Assembly: GCA_900543325.1 (NCBI GenBank)
Contig: UQQU01000036.1
Span: 1-30,503, forward strand
Source: an uncultured Clostridium sp.
GTDB lineage: Bacteria; Bacillota; Clostridia; Clostridiales; Clostridiaceae
DNA: 30,503 bases
Direction: 5' to 3'
The notes under the pieces were generated by a model. That model was not told the DNA's origin and ran no database searches. It worked only from the letters and a program-made list of their open reading frames with translations. Below are positions 1 to 8,184 of this stretch, in pieces. A program made the translations under genes and the position numbers. Every line of letters begins with the position of its first letter. Within the stretch, counting starts at the first letter, position 1.

Positions 1-30
1 ATTATTTTATAAGTTAAGTATAACATAAAA

Positions 31-66
31 GACCTAAAAAATTGTCTTAAAAAAATTTTTTAGGTC
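31..66 (-). terminator. Intrinsic terminator downstream of pyk
   Basis: A 13-bp perfect inverted repeat (31-43 with 54-66) is rich in A/T with a GACC/GGTC base. A U-rich run follows it in either direction, so it can end pyk transcription and could also stop convergent transcripts entering from the left. Confidence 0.8.
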
Positions 67-79
67 TTTTATTCCGAAA

Positions 80-96
80 GGCACTTTTTCAGTGCC
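80..96 (-). other. Small hairpin after the pyk stop codon
   Basis: A 6-bp perfect stem (GGCACT/AGTGCC) with a 5-nt loop lies between the pyk stop and the main terminator. It has no U-tract of its own. It may protect the mRNA 3' end or assist the terminator; that role is inference. Confidence 0.45.
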
Positions 97-129
97 CTCT
101 AAATATTACACTTCTTTTTTTATGTCAAA

Positions 130-1542
130 TTATTCTACTACGCTTACTTTTAAAAGGTTAGTTGATCCAACTTGATCTAATCCAGCAGCTATTACAACTG
201 TATCTCCAGATTTAGCAAATCCATTTTCAACAGCTATTTTAGTAGCATTAGCCATCATAGCATCTGTTGAGTTTTGATCTTCAGCAACTACTGGGTATAC
301 TCCGAAGCAGAATGCTAAGCTCTTAGCAACTTTTTCACATGGAGTTACAGCAACTATTGGACAATCTGGTCTGCATTGAGAAATTCTTCTTGCAGTTGCT
401 CCACTCTTAGTTGAAGAAACTATTGCAGCAGCCTTTAATTCGTTAGCAGCATTGCAAGCAGCTCTTGAGATAACTCCTGATACAGCTGGAGTGTGAGATT
501 TAGCTTTAGAAACTGCAGTTTCGTAGCTTAATTTCTTTTCAGTTTCAGTAGCTATTTTAGCCATTGTTTGAACTGATTCTACTGGCCAATCTCCGTTAGC
601 TGATTCTCCAGATAACATGATTGCATCTGTTCCATCTAATATAGCGTTAGCTACGTCAGAAACTTCTGCTCTTGTTGGTCTTGGGTTTCTCATCATTGAG
701 TCTAACATTTGAGTTGCAGTTACAACTGGCTTTCCAGCAGCGTTACATTTTTCGATCATCATCTTTTGAACAGCTGGTAATTTTTCAAATGGAATTTCAA
801 CTCCTAGGTCTCCTCTAGCAACCATTAATCCGTCAGAAACTGCTAATATTGAATCTATGTTATCAACACCTTCTTGGTTTTCGATTTTAGAGATGATTTG
901 GATGTGTTCTCCACCATTTTCGTTTAATATTTGTCTGATTGTTTCAACGTCTGAAGCTTTTCTGATGAATGAAGCAGCAACAGCGTTAACTCCGATTTCA
1001 CAACCGAATTTTAAGTCAGCTATATCTTTTTCAGTTAAAGCTGGTAACTTGATTGAAACTCCTGGAACGTTAACTCCTTTGTGAGTTGCAACAAATCCTG
1101 TATTTTGAACTGTACAGTGGATTTTGTTTCCATCGATTGATTCAACAGTTAATCCTACTAAACCGTCATCTATAAGTATAGTATCTCCTGGTTTAACATC
1201 ATTAGCTAATCCAGCATAAGTTACTGAACACTCTTCAGTATTACCTATAACATCTCCACCAGCATGTACAGTGAATTTAGCTCCTGCTTGTAATTCAACT
1301 TTCTTTGGTTCAAATTTACCAGTTCTGATTTCTGGTCCCTTTGTATCTAACATAACAGCGATTTCTTTGTTATACTTTTTAGCTAATTCTTTAACTAAGT
1401 TAATTCTTGCTGCATGTTCTTCATGATCTCCGTGAGAGAAGTTGTGTCTTGAAACATTCATTCCTGCTTCAATTATTTGTGATAATATTTCTGGATTTTC
1501 ACTAGCTGGACCGATAGTGCAAATGATTTTAGTCTTTCTCAT
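130..1542 (-). CDS. pyk: Pyruvate kinase
   Basis: Catalyses the last ATP-forming step of glycolysis, phosphoenolpyruvate + ADP to pyruvate + ATP, in the cytoplasm. The 470-residue protein starts with the family hallmark KTKIICTIGPAS. The substrate arginine is Arg32 in MNVSRHNFSHG. It also has MLDTKGPEIRTG (phosphate and metal site), the catalytic lysine in ISKIENQEG, the metal-binding ARGDLGVEIP and the KPVVTATQMLDSM signature. The A, B and C domains are complete. It lacks the extra C-terminal PEP-utilising domain of Bacillus-type enzymes (about 585 residues), so it is the short form. ATG is preceded by AAAGGAG at good spacing. It follows pfkA with a 66-nt gap, so the two are probably co-transcribed and end at the hairpin at 31-66. 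Confidence 0.97.
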   Translation of the reverse strand: MRKTKIICTIGPASENPEILSQIIEAGMNVSRHNFSHGDHEEHAARINLVKELAKKYNKEIAVMLDTKGPEIRTGKFEPKKVELQAGAKFTVHAGGDVIGNTEECSVTYAGLANDVKPGDTILIDDGLVGLTVESIDGNKIHCTVQNTGFVATHKGVNVPGVSIKLPALTEKDIADLKFGCEIGVNAVAASFIRKASDVETIRQILNENGGEHIQIISKIENQEGVDNIDSILAVSDGLMVARGDLGVEIPFEKLPAVQKMMIEKCNAAGKPVVTATQMLDSMMRNPRPTRAEVSDVANAILDGTDAIMLSGESANGDWPVESVQTMAKIATETEKKLSYETAVSKAKSHTPAVSGVISRAACNAANELKAAAIVSSTKSGATARRISQCRPDCPIVAVTPCEKVAKSLAFCFGVYPVVAEDQNSTDAMMANATKIAVENGFAKSGDTVVIAAGLDQVGSTNLLKVSVVE

Positions 1543-1608
1543 TTAAAACTCTCCTTTAATCTCTAAATTTAATGTATTTAAAATAAATTATTAGCGTATT
1601 TATTAAAA

Positions 1609-2568
1609 TTATTTAGAAATCTCTTCTGAAATTTCATATAATTTTTCATCAAAAGTTCTAGGTAAAGCTAAAGCTTCATCTATATCTTGGTCAAATATTT
1701 CATTGTCCTTGATACCAACAACTCTTGAAGTTTTACCTTCCATTAATAGTTCAATTGCTTTTGAACCCATTCTTGAAGCTAACACTCTATCGAAAGCACT
1801 TGGAGCTCCACCTCTTTGGATGTGTCCTAAAACTGTTGCTCTTGTTTCAATTCCTGTTTGAGCTTCTACGTATTTAGCTAATTCTGAAGCTCCACCAACA
1901 CCTTCAGCTAATAAAACTAAGTTATGCATCTTTCCAGATTTTTTACCTTCTAAGATAACTTTGCATAATTCATCTTTATCATAACCCTTTTCTGGTGTTA
2001 TTATATATTCAGCTCCACAAGCTATACCTGTGTAAATAGCTATATCTCCACAGTCTCTTCCCATAACTTCTACGATAGATACTCTTTCATGAGAAGTTGA
2101 AGTATCTCTAATTTTATCTATAGCATCAACTACAGTATTTAATGCTGTATCAAATCCTATTGTGTAATCAGTGTAAGTTAAATCATTATCAATAGTTCCT
2201 GGTAAACCTATTGTTTTTACACCTAACTTAGATAATAATTTAGCACCTGTGAAAGATCCATCTCCACCGATAACTACTAAAGCATCTACACCATTATCTG
2301 CAAGAATTTGTGCAGCTTCTTTTCTTACTTCTTCTTGTTTAAATTCTAAACATCTAGCAGTTCTTAAAATTGTACCGCCTCTTTGAATTATATCTGAAAC
2401 TGATGATCTATTCATTGGGAATAATTCACCATTAATTAATCCAGCATATCCTCTTTGTACACCCATAACTTCAATACCATTATGTATTGCAGTTCTTACT
2501 ACTGCTCTTATTGCAGCGTTCATTCCTGGAGCATCTCCACCACTTGTTAAAACAGCTATTTTCTTCAT
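1609..2568 (-). CDS. pfkA: ATP-dependent 6-phosphofructokinase
   Basis: Phosphorylates fructose 6-phosphate to fructose 1,6-bisphosphate, the committed step of glycolysis. The 319-residue product has the usual bacterial PfkA length. It begins MKKIAVLTSGGDAPGMNAAIRA (ATP-binding glycine loop). Further motifs are GGTILRTAR, VIGGDGSFTGA, the catalytic PGTIDND loop and the substrate-binding MGRDCGDIA. I chose the ATG at 2568 because GAGGAGG lies just upstream and the protein then starts exactly where the family does. An upstream in-frame ATG at 2616 would add 16 residues with no family match and would run through the ribosome site. It heads a pfkA-pyk glycolytic operon, with a candidate promoter at 2679-2707. 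Confidence 0.97.
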   Translation of the reverse strand: MKKIAVLTSGGDAPGMNAAIRAVVRTAIHNGIEVMGVQRGYAGLINGELFPMNRSSVSDIIQRGGTILRTARCLEFKQEEVRKEAAQILADNGVDALVVIGGDGSFTGAKLLSKLGVKTIGLPGTIDNDLTYTDYTIGFDTALNTVVDAIDKIRDTSTSHERVSIVEVMGRDCGDIAIYTGIACGAEYIITPEKGYDKDELCKVILEGKKSGKMHNLVLLAEGVGGASELAKYVEAQTGIETRATVLGHIQRGGAPSAFDRVLASRMGSKAIELLMEGKTSRVVGIKDNEIFDQDIDEALALPRTFDEKLYEISEEISK

Positions 2569-2678
2569 ATAAATATTCCTCCTCGATACTACTAAGGACT
2601 CTGCATGTCCACTCACTTTGAAATATTTGTCATCATATTACTATTTTGTTTATTGTTAAACTTTTTACCACCTTATTT

Positions 2679-2707
2679 ATTTTACTTGTAAACTGCTTGT
2701 AATGCAA
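2679..2707 (-). promoter_or_regulatory. Candidate pfkA-pyk promoter
   Basis: On the minus strand TTGCAT (2702-2707) is separated by 17 nt from TAAAAT (2679-2684). Spacing is ideal and each box has one or two mismatches to sigma-A consensus. In such AT-rich DNA the -10 match alone is weak evidence. Confidence 0.4.
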
Positions 2708-3015
2708 CTAAAATAAATGTACTTCTGTCTAAAATTATCGTTTATTTACAAATCTACATGTCTATTTTGCCCTAAATTTATCGAAAATATATGCAGATTT
2801 TAATTACAATTTTATTCCTTTTTATTTTTTTACATATCTTATTTTACTATATTTTATGTAAAAATGCTGTAAATTTCAACATTTTTTTAGACTATTGTTA
2901 TTTAATTAACATTCATTTTGTTGAAATTTTTTTATTTTAAAAAAAATTTTATTTTATAAAATATTCTTTCAATTTACTTTTTGTGAAATCTTACAAAAAT
3001 TTTTTAAATTAAAAA

Positions 3016-3049
3016 AATATCTTCACAAAAAATAATTTGTGAAGATATT
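3016..3049 (-). terminator. Intrinsic terminator of dnaE
   Basis: A 14-bp perfect stem (3016-3029 with 3036-3049) around a 6-nt loop. On the minus strand it is followed by a run of seven or more T, just downstream of the dnaE stop codon. Confidence 0.85.
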
Positions 3050-3068
3050 AAAAAATTTTTATTTAAAT

Positions 3069-4286
3069 TTATTCAACTACTTTTACATTGTCATCCCCAA
3101 AAACTTTTTTTAACTCAAGAACAACATCTGTATTTAAATCTACCCACATTTCTCTCGGCATTCTATAATTTTTTCTATCACTTGAAGTAAATACATAAAG
3201 TGCAGAATCACCCTTATATTCTCTTACAGTTTCTATTAACTTAGGCTTCATTTCCTTAGCTTTTTGCAAGTTATCAACCCTTATATATAGTTTACTGCTA
3301 TTTACCTTTTCTAGAGGCTCTATGCTTTCACAAATAAGCTTAGGTTCTTCATCTTCCTTTATGTTAACTCTACCATTGATAACAACCATTGAATCTAAAT
3401 TAATTAAATTTCTTACTTTATCTAAAGTTTTAGGGAATACTACAACTTCAATGACCCCTGTTAAATCTTCTAATTTTAAAAAGGCCATTATTGAATTATT
3501 TCTAGTTACCTTTTGATTTACTTCTGCTAGTATTCCTCCAAGTATTACTCTTTGATTATCTTGAATTAAATGTTCATCATCACCTAACCCATCCATAATA
3601 GCTTCATATGATTGGAATATTGTTTCTATTGTAGTTGATGTCATCATCTTTAAGCTTTTTTCGTATTCATCTAGAGGATGTCCTGATATATAAAGACCAG
3701 TCATTTCTTTTTCCATTGATAATAAATTATTTTTTGCAAATTCTTTTATATCTGGATATTTTACTTCTGGTGCCTTTATACTTTCATCTGCCATACCAAA
3801 AAGACTAATTTGACCATCTATATTTCTTTTTTTATCACTAGCTACACTATCCATTAATTTTTCATAAACAGCTAATAATTTTGATCTAAATATTTTAAAT
3901 TCGTCAAAAGCTCCTGCTTTTATTAAACTTTCTACAGCTCTTTTATTTATTGTTGATAAGTCTATTTTATTTATAAAATCAACTAACGACTCGAATTTTC
4001 CTTTGTTTTTTCTAGCTTCAACTATTCCATCAACAACATTTACTCCAACATTTTTTATTGCTGCTAAACCAAATCTTATACTGTTTCCTTTAACGGTAAA
4101 CTTTGAGTAACTTTCATTTATATTTGGTGGTAACACTTGTATACCTAAGCTTTCTGCGAACTTAGTGTAGTGTGCCACTTTTTCACTTATCCCCATAACA
4201 GAATTAACCATTGCTGCTATAGTTTCTACTGGATAGTAATGCATTAAGTATGCTGTCTGATAGCCTATTACTGCATAGGCTGCTGC
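3069..4286 (-). CDS. dnaE: DnaE exon 3: C-terminal fingers, beta-clamp and OB region
   Basis: Encodes residues 780-1184 of the polymerase III alpha subunit. It opens with AAAYAVIGYQTAYL, which directly continues FNKSH at the end of exon 2. It covers the helix-hairpin-helix region (LVDFINKIDLSTINKRAVESLIKAGAFD), the DEYEKSL segment and the OB-fold (LGGILAEVNQKVTRNNSIMAFLKLEDLTG). Upstream in-frame codons beginning ATG at 4307 belong to the intron 3' end (P9.1 area); they have no ribosome site and no DnaE similarity, so this is not an independent gene. A strong terminator follows the stop codon. Confidence 0.92.
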   Translation of the reverse strand, partial: AAAYAVIGYQTAYLMHYYPVETIAAMVNSVMGISEKVAHYTKFAESLGIQVLPPNINESYSKFTVKGNSIRFGLAAIKNVGVNVVDGIVEARKNKGKFESLVDFINKIDLSTINKRAVESLIKAGAFDEFKIFRSKLLAVYEKLMDSVASDKKRNIDGQISLFGMADESIKAPEVKYPDIKEFAKNNLLSMEKEMTGLYISGHPLDEYEKSLKMMTSTTIETIFQSYEAIMDGLGDDEHLIQDNQRVILGGILAEVNQKVTRNNSIMAFLKLEDLTGVIEVVVFPKTLDKVRNLINLDSMVVINGRVNIKEDEEPKLICESIEPLEKVNSSKLYIRVDNLQKAKEMKPKLIETVREYKGDSALYVFTSSDRKNYRMPREMWVDLNTDVVLELKKVFGDDNVKVVE

Positions 4287-4635
4287 CTTTACTACTCTTA
4301 TTTTCATAAGCCTTTATATCAATAAAGTTGTAGTCTGGACTATACCATATACTAATTAAATTAGTATCTCCTATTATAGTCTCTGAGCGTCTTTCATAGT
4401 AATAATTCATTACCTTAGAAATTTCGTTGCTGATTATCCATTTTATTTTATCCAAAGAATAAAATAACTATACTTAGGGTCTCCCCATATATAATCTATT
4501 TAGTTTTTTCTGCATTTCTGCTACATTCACGCTTATCTTTTCAAATTACGTTGTAGTCTAAATAGCTTTAGGAGCTTCCAGCAATTTAAGGAGTTTTCAA
4601 TATAGATCGCTCTATATTGCCACACTTGTAAAATT
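4287..4635 (-). ncRNA. Group I intron 2 of dnaE, without endonuclease gene
   Basis: A 349-nt self-splicing type intron between His779 and Ala780. P1 pairs exon CCAU plus intron A1 with UGUGG, giving the U.G pair at the splice site. The intron ends in G (4287). Core elements: P2 hairpin with GCGA loop (4598-4619); P3 CTCCT (4589-4593) with AGGAG (4368-4372); P4 TTGCTG (4579-4584) with CAGCAA (4427-4432); P7 AGACTAT (4376-4382) with ATAGTC (4338-4343); P8 8-bp hairpin with UUA loop (4349-4367). P9 hairpins follow, one with a GAAA loop. About 150 nt lie between the P4 strands, an enlarged P5 region. It has no credible protein. Removal restores the DnaE frame and a universally conserved motif. 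Confidence 0.9.
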
Positions 4636-5742
4636 ATGGGATTTATTAAAAGCATACGAAGCAAAGTCCATCATCTGATCAAAAATTTCATTTGCTGCTT
4701 TTTCGCTTATACCATTTCTCAAACAACCTGGTACTTCTACATTACCATCTTCATCTACTATTCCATATATAAAGTTTTTTCTTTCTTGTTCCATGACACT
4801 GTGCTTTTTCTTTGACATGGCTCTTCTAACCATATCACTTCTACCTAAGGAGTATCCCCCTAAGTCTCTAACTATTTGCATCACCTGCTCTTGATATACC
4901 ATTACCCCATATGTGACATCCAGTATACTTTCAAGTTCCGGTGTCTCATAATGCACACTGTCTTTATTTCTTTTACCCTCTATATATCTTGGAATTTCCG
5001 ACATTGGACCCGGTCTATATAATGATATTCCGGCTATAATATCTTCCAAGCAGTCAGGTTTAAGTTCCTTCATGAATGATGTCATTCCCGGAGATTCTAA
5101 CTGGAATACACCAGCTGTTTTTCCTTCACCAATCATCTTATAAACATTTTTATCTTCAAAATCTATTTTATCTAAGTCAATATCTATTCCTCTATTTTCT
5201 TTAATCATCTTAACAGCATCACTCATAACTGTTAAAGTTCTTAATCCAAGGAAATCCATCTTTAGAAGTCCAAGCTCTTCTAATGTTGTCATATCAAATT
5301 GGGTTACTATCATATCTTCATTTTTTTGAAGTGGTACATATTCAACTAATGGCTTTGATGCTATAACTACACCAGCTGCATGAGTTGATGAATGTCTAGG
5401 TAACCCTTCTAGAGTTTTACTAACATCTATTAATGTTTTTACTCTATCTTCATTTTCATATGCTGCTTTAAGCTCAGGATTTAAATCTAATGCCTTTTCT
5501 ATTGTTATTCCAAGCATTGTAGGAATCATTTTAGCTATTCTATCTACTTCTGCATAGGAGTAGTTCATAGCCCTTCCTACGTCTCTTAAACACAATCTAG
5601 CGGCCATTGTACCAAAGGTAATTATCTGTGATACATTTTTAACTCCATATTTTTCAACAACATAATCAATTACTTCCTGTCTTCTCTCATAACAAAAATC
5701 CGAATCTATATCAGGCATACTTACTCTTTCCGGATTTAAGAA
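4636..5742 (-). CDS. dnaE: DnaE exon 2: polymerase active site (palm)
   Basis: Encodes residues 411-779. It starts FLNPERVSMPDIDSDF; Asp423 and Asp425 match the metal-binding pair of the C-family polymerase palm, and the third acidic residue is in LLKMDFLGLRTLT (about Asp573). It continues through fingers motifs YRPGPM, VMVYQEQVMQI and RRAMSKKK, ending DFASYAFNKSH. Seven further in-frame codons and a TAG at 4612 belong to intron 2. The ATG apparent at 5745 is intron sequence (its G is the last intron base), with no ribosome site, so the exon begins at TTC. The exon is intact and carries all catalytic aspartates, which argues that the gene is functional. Confidence 0.93.
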
Positions 5743-6821
5743 CATTAATTATTATCCGTAGGCTCTTTATCCTACGCTCTGGAGGTTTCCCCCATTTTCA
5801 TCAGATAGTCTTTTCTATCTCAGTTTGGACTATATCATCATATTAAAAATATTATATTTTCTTTTTAAATAAAGCGTGCAATCTAAATATATATATGAAT
5901 AAAACCTATCTATATCTTCTTTAGAATATATTTTTACATACCAACATAAATGATCTTCTCTCGAATCTTTTACTATATGTGAATTTATATTATTTCTATG
6001 TAAAATCTCATTTATTTCTACTGCAAATTCATAACTTCCACTTGTAAATGAAACATTTATATACTTATATTCCTTTTCAATATCATTATATTTAGTTTTT
6101 GTTTTATTTATATAAACACTACCATCTCCATCAAATATACCTCGTATCATATGCCTTTCAAAATTCCTATCAATCAACGGAATATTAACTATGTTGCTTT
6201 TTCTTTCTGAAATACCGATTGACCTTATATATTTTAAATCATAATCATTAGTAGTTATAAATGTATATGTTATATCTTTTCCTCTTGGGTGCTTATAAGA
6301 ATATAACTTTTTTGTTGGAGAGAATCTTTCTCTTAATAATTCTATTATTTCATAATCATTCATAGATATTGTTATTCTATATCTCTTAGAATGTTCATCA
6401 TAACTTAAACATCCGTCTGATAATATTATTCCAAGAATGTATGATGAAATTTCATTTATTCCATTTTTAAATATACTCTTATCTTCAATTTTTCTTCTAG
6501 CAGTATTTATACTGTTGGCACAACTTCTAGAACAATACTTTTGGTCTTTTTTTCTTGTTTCAAACGCTTTATTACACTTTTGACATATATATTTATACAT
6601 TCTATTCTCCTTTATTATATATAAATATATATTCCCATTTATTAATATTTTAACATGTTGGGCACTCGTGGAGGAGATTATCGTCTAGCTACTCACCCCT
6701 CTAGTCTCTGAACCTTTCTGGTACTTTATCTGCTATTCCCAGACTTGGCTGCTGATTAGCATGCTATATTAAATAGTTTAGCCTTCCAGCAATTCACCCA
6801 ATTTAAACAGCGCATCTTTCT
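5743..6821 (-). mobile_element. Group I intron 1 of dnaE carrying a homing endonuclease gene
   Basis: A 1079-nt intron between Arg410 and Phe411. P1 pairs exon AGCGU and intron A1 with UGCGCU (6809-6814), with a U.G pair at the splice site; the last base is G (5743). P10 is plausible: intron AAGA with 3'-exon UCUU. Core: P3 TTGGG (6797-6801)/CCCAA (6658-6662); P4 TTGCTG (6787-6792)/CAGCA (6750-6754); P6 TCTGG (6739-6743)/CCAGA (6717-6721); P7 AGACTA (6702-6707)/TAGTC (5828-5832). Extra pairing between P7 and P3 suggests subgroup IA, which is an inference. The endonuclease gene lies in P8. A perfect 6-bp P9 hairpin and a 6-bp CGTAGG/CCTACG hairpin precede the 3' end. Confidence 0.92.
5830..6600 (-). 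CDS. Zinc-finger LAGLIDADG homing endonuclease, intron-encoded
   Basis: A 256-residue protein inside intron 1, predicted to cut intron-less dnaE and so drive intron homing. It has two LAGLIDADG motifs, YILGIILSDG (54-63) and MIRGIFDGDG (151-160). Asp62 and Asp159 are the expected catalytic residues, one per half, so it should act as a monomer. The N-terminus adds a Cys6-x2-Cys9-x13-Cys23-x3-Cys27 zinc-finger pattern, likely extra DNA contact or regulation. It has its own AAAGGAG eight bases before ATG, so it can be translated from the unspliced message. The TAG stop lies inside the 3' strand of P7. Composition is richer in Ile, Tyr, Lys and Asn than the flanking exons, fitting foreign origin. 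The reading frame is intact, so the element may still be mobile. A maturase role cannot be excluded. Confidence 0.9.
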   Translation of the reverse strand: MYKYICQKCNKAFETRKKDQKYCSRSCANSINTARRKIEDKSIFKNGINEISSYILGIILSDGCLSYDEHSKRYRITISMNDYEIIELLRERFSPTKKLYSYKHPRGKDITYTFITTNDYDLKYIRSIGISERKSNIVNIPLIDRNFERHMIRGIFDGDGSVYINKTKTKYNDIEKEYKYINVSFTSGSYEFAVEINEILHRNNINSHIVKDSREDHLCWYVKIYSKEDIDRFYSYIYLDCTLYLKRKYNIFNMMI

Positions 6822-8051
6822 ACGCTCAAAAAGTAAGCTATACTTTATCGGATTTATTTTTGTTATTCCCAGAGTATATGCAACTATTGACCCAGCGGCA
6901 GATCCACGGCCAGGTCCAGTTGGTATCCCATGATCATTTGAGTACTTAATAAAGTCCCAAGTAATCAAGAAGTAATCAACATATCCCATTTGATTAATTA
7001 CACCAAGCTCATAGTTTAACCTATCAACATATTCCTTTGCTTCTTGATTAGTTTCTGCAAAGCTCTTTATGTCTTGAACATTGATTAATTTATCTCTAAA
7101 CTGTTCAAAGACATCATATCTTTCCACTAACCCTTCAAAACACACTTCTTCAAGATAATCAAAATGAGTTTTATATTCCTGTGGAACTGGGAAATTAGGT
7201 AACTTAGAAACATGGAACTCATAATCAAAATTACATTCATCAGCAATCTTAATTGTATTTTCCAATGCTTCAGGAACATAAGAGAACATATCCCACATTT
7301 CCTCTGAAGACTTTAAGTAAAACTGATCTGAAGGATATCTTCTTCTGTTTTGATCTTCTACAGTCTTACCTGTTTGTATACACATTAAAATATCATGTGC
7401 CTTTGAATCCTCTTGATTAATATAATGAACATCATTAGTTGCAATTAAAGGAATTCCAGTTTCTCTAGATAATTTAATGTTACCCTCTGTAACCTTTCTT
7501 TGCTCCTCCATTCCATGGTCTTGTATTTCTAAATAAAAACCATCTTTAAAGATATCCTTGTACATTAAGGCAACTTCTTTTGCCTTTTCATAATCTTCTC
7601 TTAATAAATTCTTTTGTACTTCTCCACCAAGACAAGCACTTAAAGCAATTAAACCTTCACTATGCTTTCTTAAAAAATCATGGTCAACTCTCGGCTTATA
7701 GTAAAATCCATCAATAGATGCTGCTGATACTATTTCCATTAAATTTTCATAACCAACTTCATTTTTTACTAATAAAACTAAGTGATATGTACCATTATCC
7801 TTATCATTGATTTTAATATTCATAGACTTGCTTGCTACATATACTTCACAACCAAGTATAGGTTTAATACCTTGTGCTATAGCCTCTTTATAGAATGCAA
7901 CACATCCATACATAACTCCATGGTCAGTAATGGCTATACTATCCATTCCAAGCTCTTTTGCTCTACTAATAACTTTCTTAATTTTAGCTGAACTATCAAG
8001 CAAACTATATTCAGTATGTAAGTGGAGATGACAGAACTTTTTATTTTCCAA
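6822..8051 (-). CDS. dnaE: DnaE exon 1: PHP domain and start of polymerase domain
   Basis: Encodes residues 1-410 of DNA polymerase III alpha, a replicative polymerase that adds dNTPs to primed templates; Firmicutes use it together with PolC. The N-terminal PHP domain shows HLHLHTEYSLLD (His8, His10, His12), AITDHGVMYG and ACLGGEV. The polymerase domain begins near GPGRGSAAGS (phosphate-binding loop) and the exon ends KYSLLFER. The start is TTG at 8051, supported by AAGGGGGTG five bases upstream and by PHP alignment. Twenty-one more codons read into intron 1 before a stop, so unspliced mRNA would give an inactive 431-residue fragment. A candidate promoter lies at 8086-8114. Confidence 0.93.
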
Positions 8052-8085
8052 TAAGACACCCCCTTATTATAATTATTTACTAAAA

Positions 8086-8114
8086 ATTTTAAACTAATAA
8101 CTAGATTATTACAA
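8086..8114 (-). promoter_or_regulatory. Candidate dnaE promoter
   Basis: TTGTAA (8109-8114), 17-nt spacer, TAAAAT (8086-8091) on the minus strand, between the whiA terminator and the dnaE TTG start. Spacing is ideal; boxes are imperfect. Confidence 0.4.
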
Positions 8115-8130
8115 TTACCTATATAACTTT

Positions 8131-8152
8131 AAGGCCTGCCGTAGCAGACCTT
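8131..8152 (-). terminator. Probable terminator of whiA with UACG tetraloop
   Basis: On the minus strand a 9-bp stem (one U.G pair) is closed by a C-UACG-G tetraloop, an unusually stable UNCG type. The U-tract is weak, so termination may be partial and dnaE may receive some read-through. Confidence 0.6.
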
Positions 8153-8184
8153 ATTTAAAAGACTATATTTAAATTATTGACTAT

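Larger units (their letters stand above)
2569..3068 (-). other. Intergenic region dnaE-pfkA
   Basis: About 500 bases without a gene. It holds the dnaE terminator at 3016-3049 and a candidate pfkA promoter at 2679-2707. The rest is very AT-rich and I see no ORF, RNA gene or clear repeat. A roughly 100-nt pfkA leader would result from this promoter, with no obvious riboswitch fold. Confidence 0.6.
3069..8051 (-). other. dnaE: dnaE: complete gene in three exons with two group I introns
   Basis: The gene reads as a join on the minus strand: exon 1 8051-6822 (410 codons), exon 2 5742-4636 (369 codons), exon 3 4286-3069 (405 codons plus stop). The spliced product has 1184 residues, the normal length for a clostridial DnaE (polymerase III alpha subunit). 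Both junctions fall between codons and restore conserved text: LLFER-FLNPER and FNKSH-AAAYA. Automated annotation without intron awareness would show three broken dnaE fragments. Confidence 0.93.

Noticed and set aside
2569..2616. Longer pfkA start at 2616
   Set aside because: The extension reads through the GAGGAGG ribosome site and adds residues that PfkA proteins do not have.
4204..4455. 83-codon frame overlapping intron 2 and exon 3
   Set aside because: It starts at a TTG without a ribosome site, runs through the intron core (P4, P7, P8) and enters exon 3 out of the DnaE frame.
4287..6821. Inteins or group II introns as the inserts in dnaE
   Set aside because: Both inserts contain in-frame stops at once after the exon and lack intein end residues (Cys/Ser start, His-Asn end). 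There is no GUGYG 5' end, domain V hairpin or reverse transcriptase as in group II introns.
3069..8051. dnaE as a pseudogene or a set of frameshifted fragments
   Set aside because: Both interruptions end at codon boundaries, have group I splice-site rules and core helices, and all DnaE catalytic residues are intact in the joined exons.
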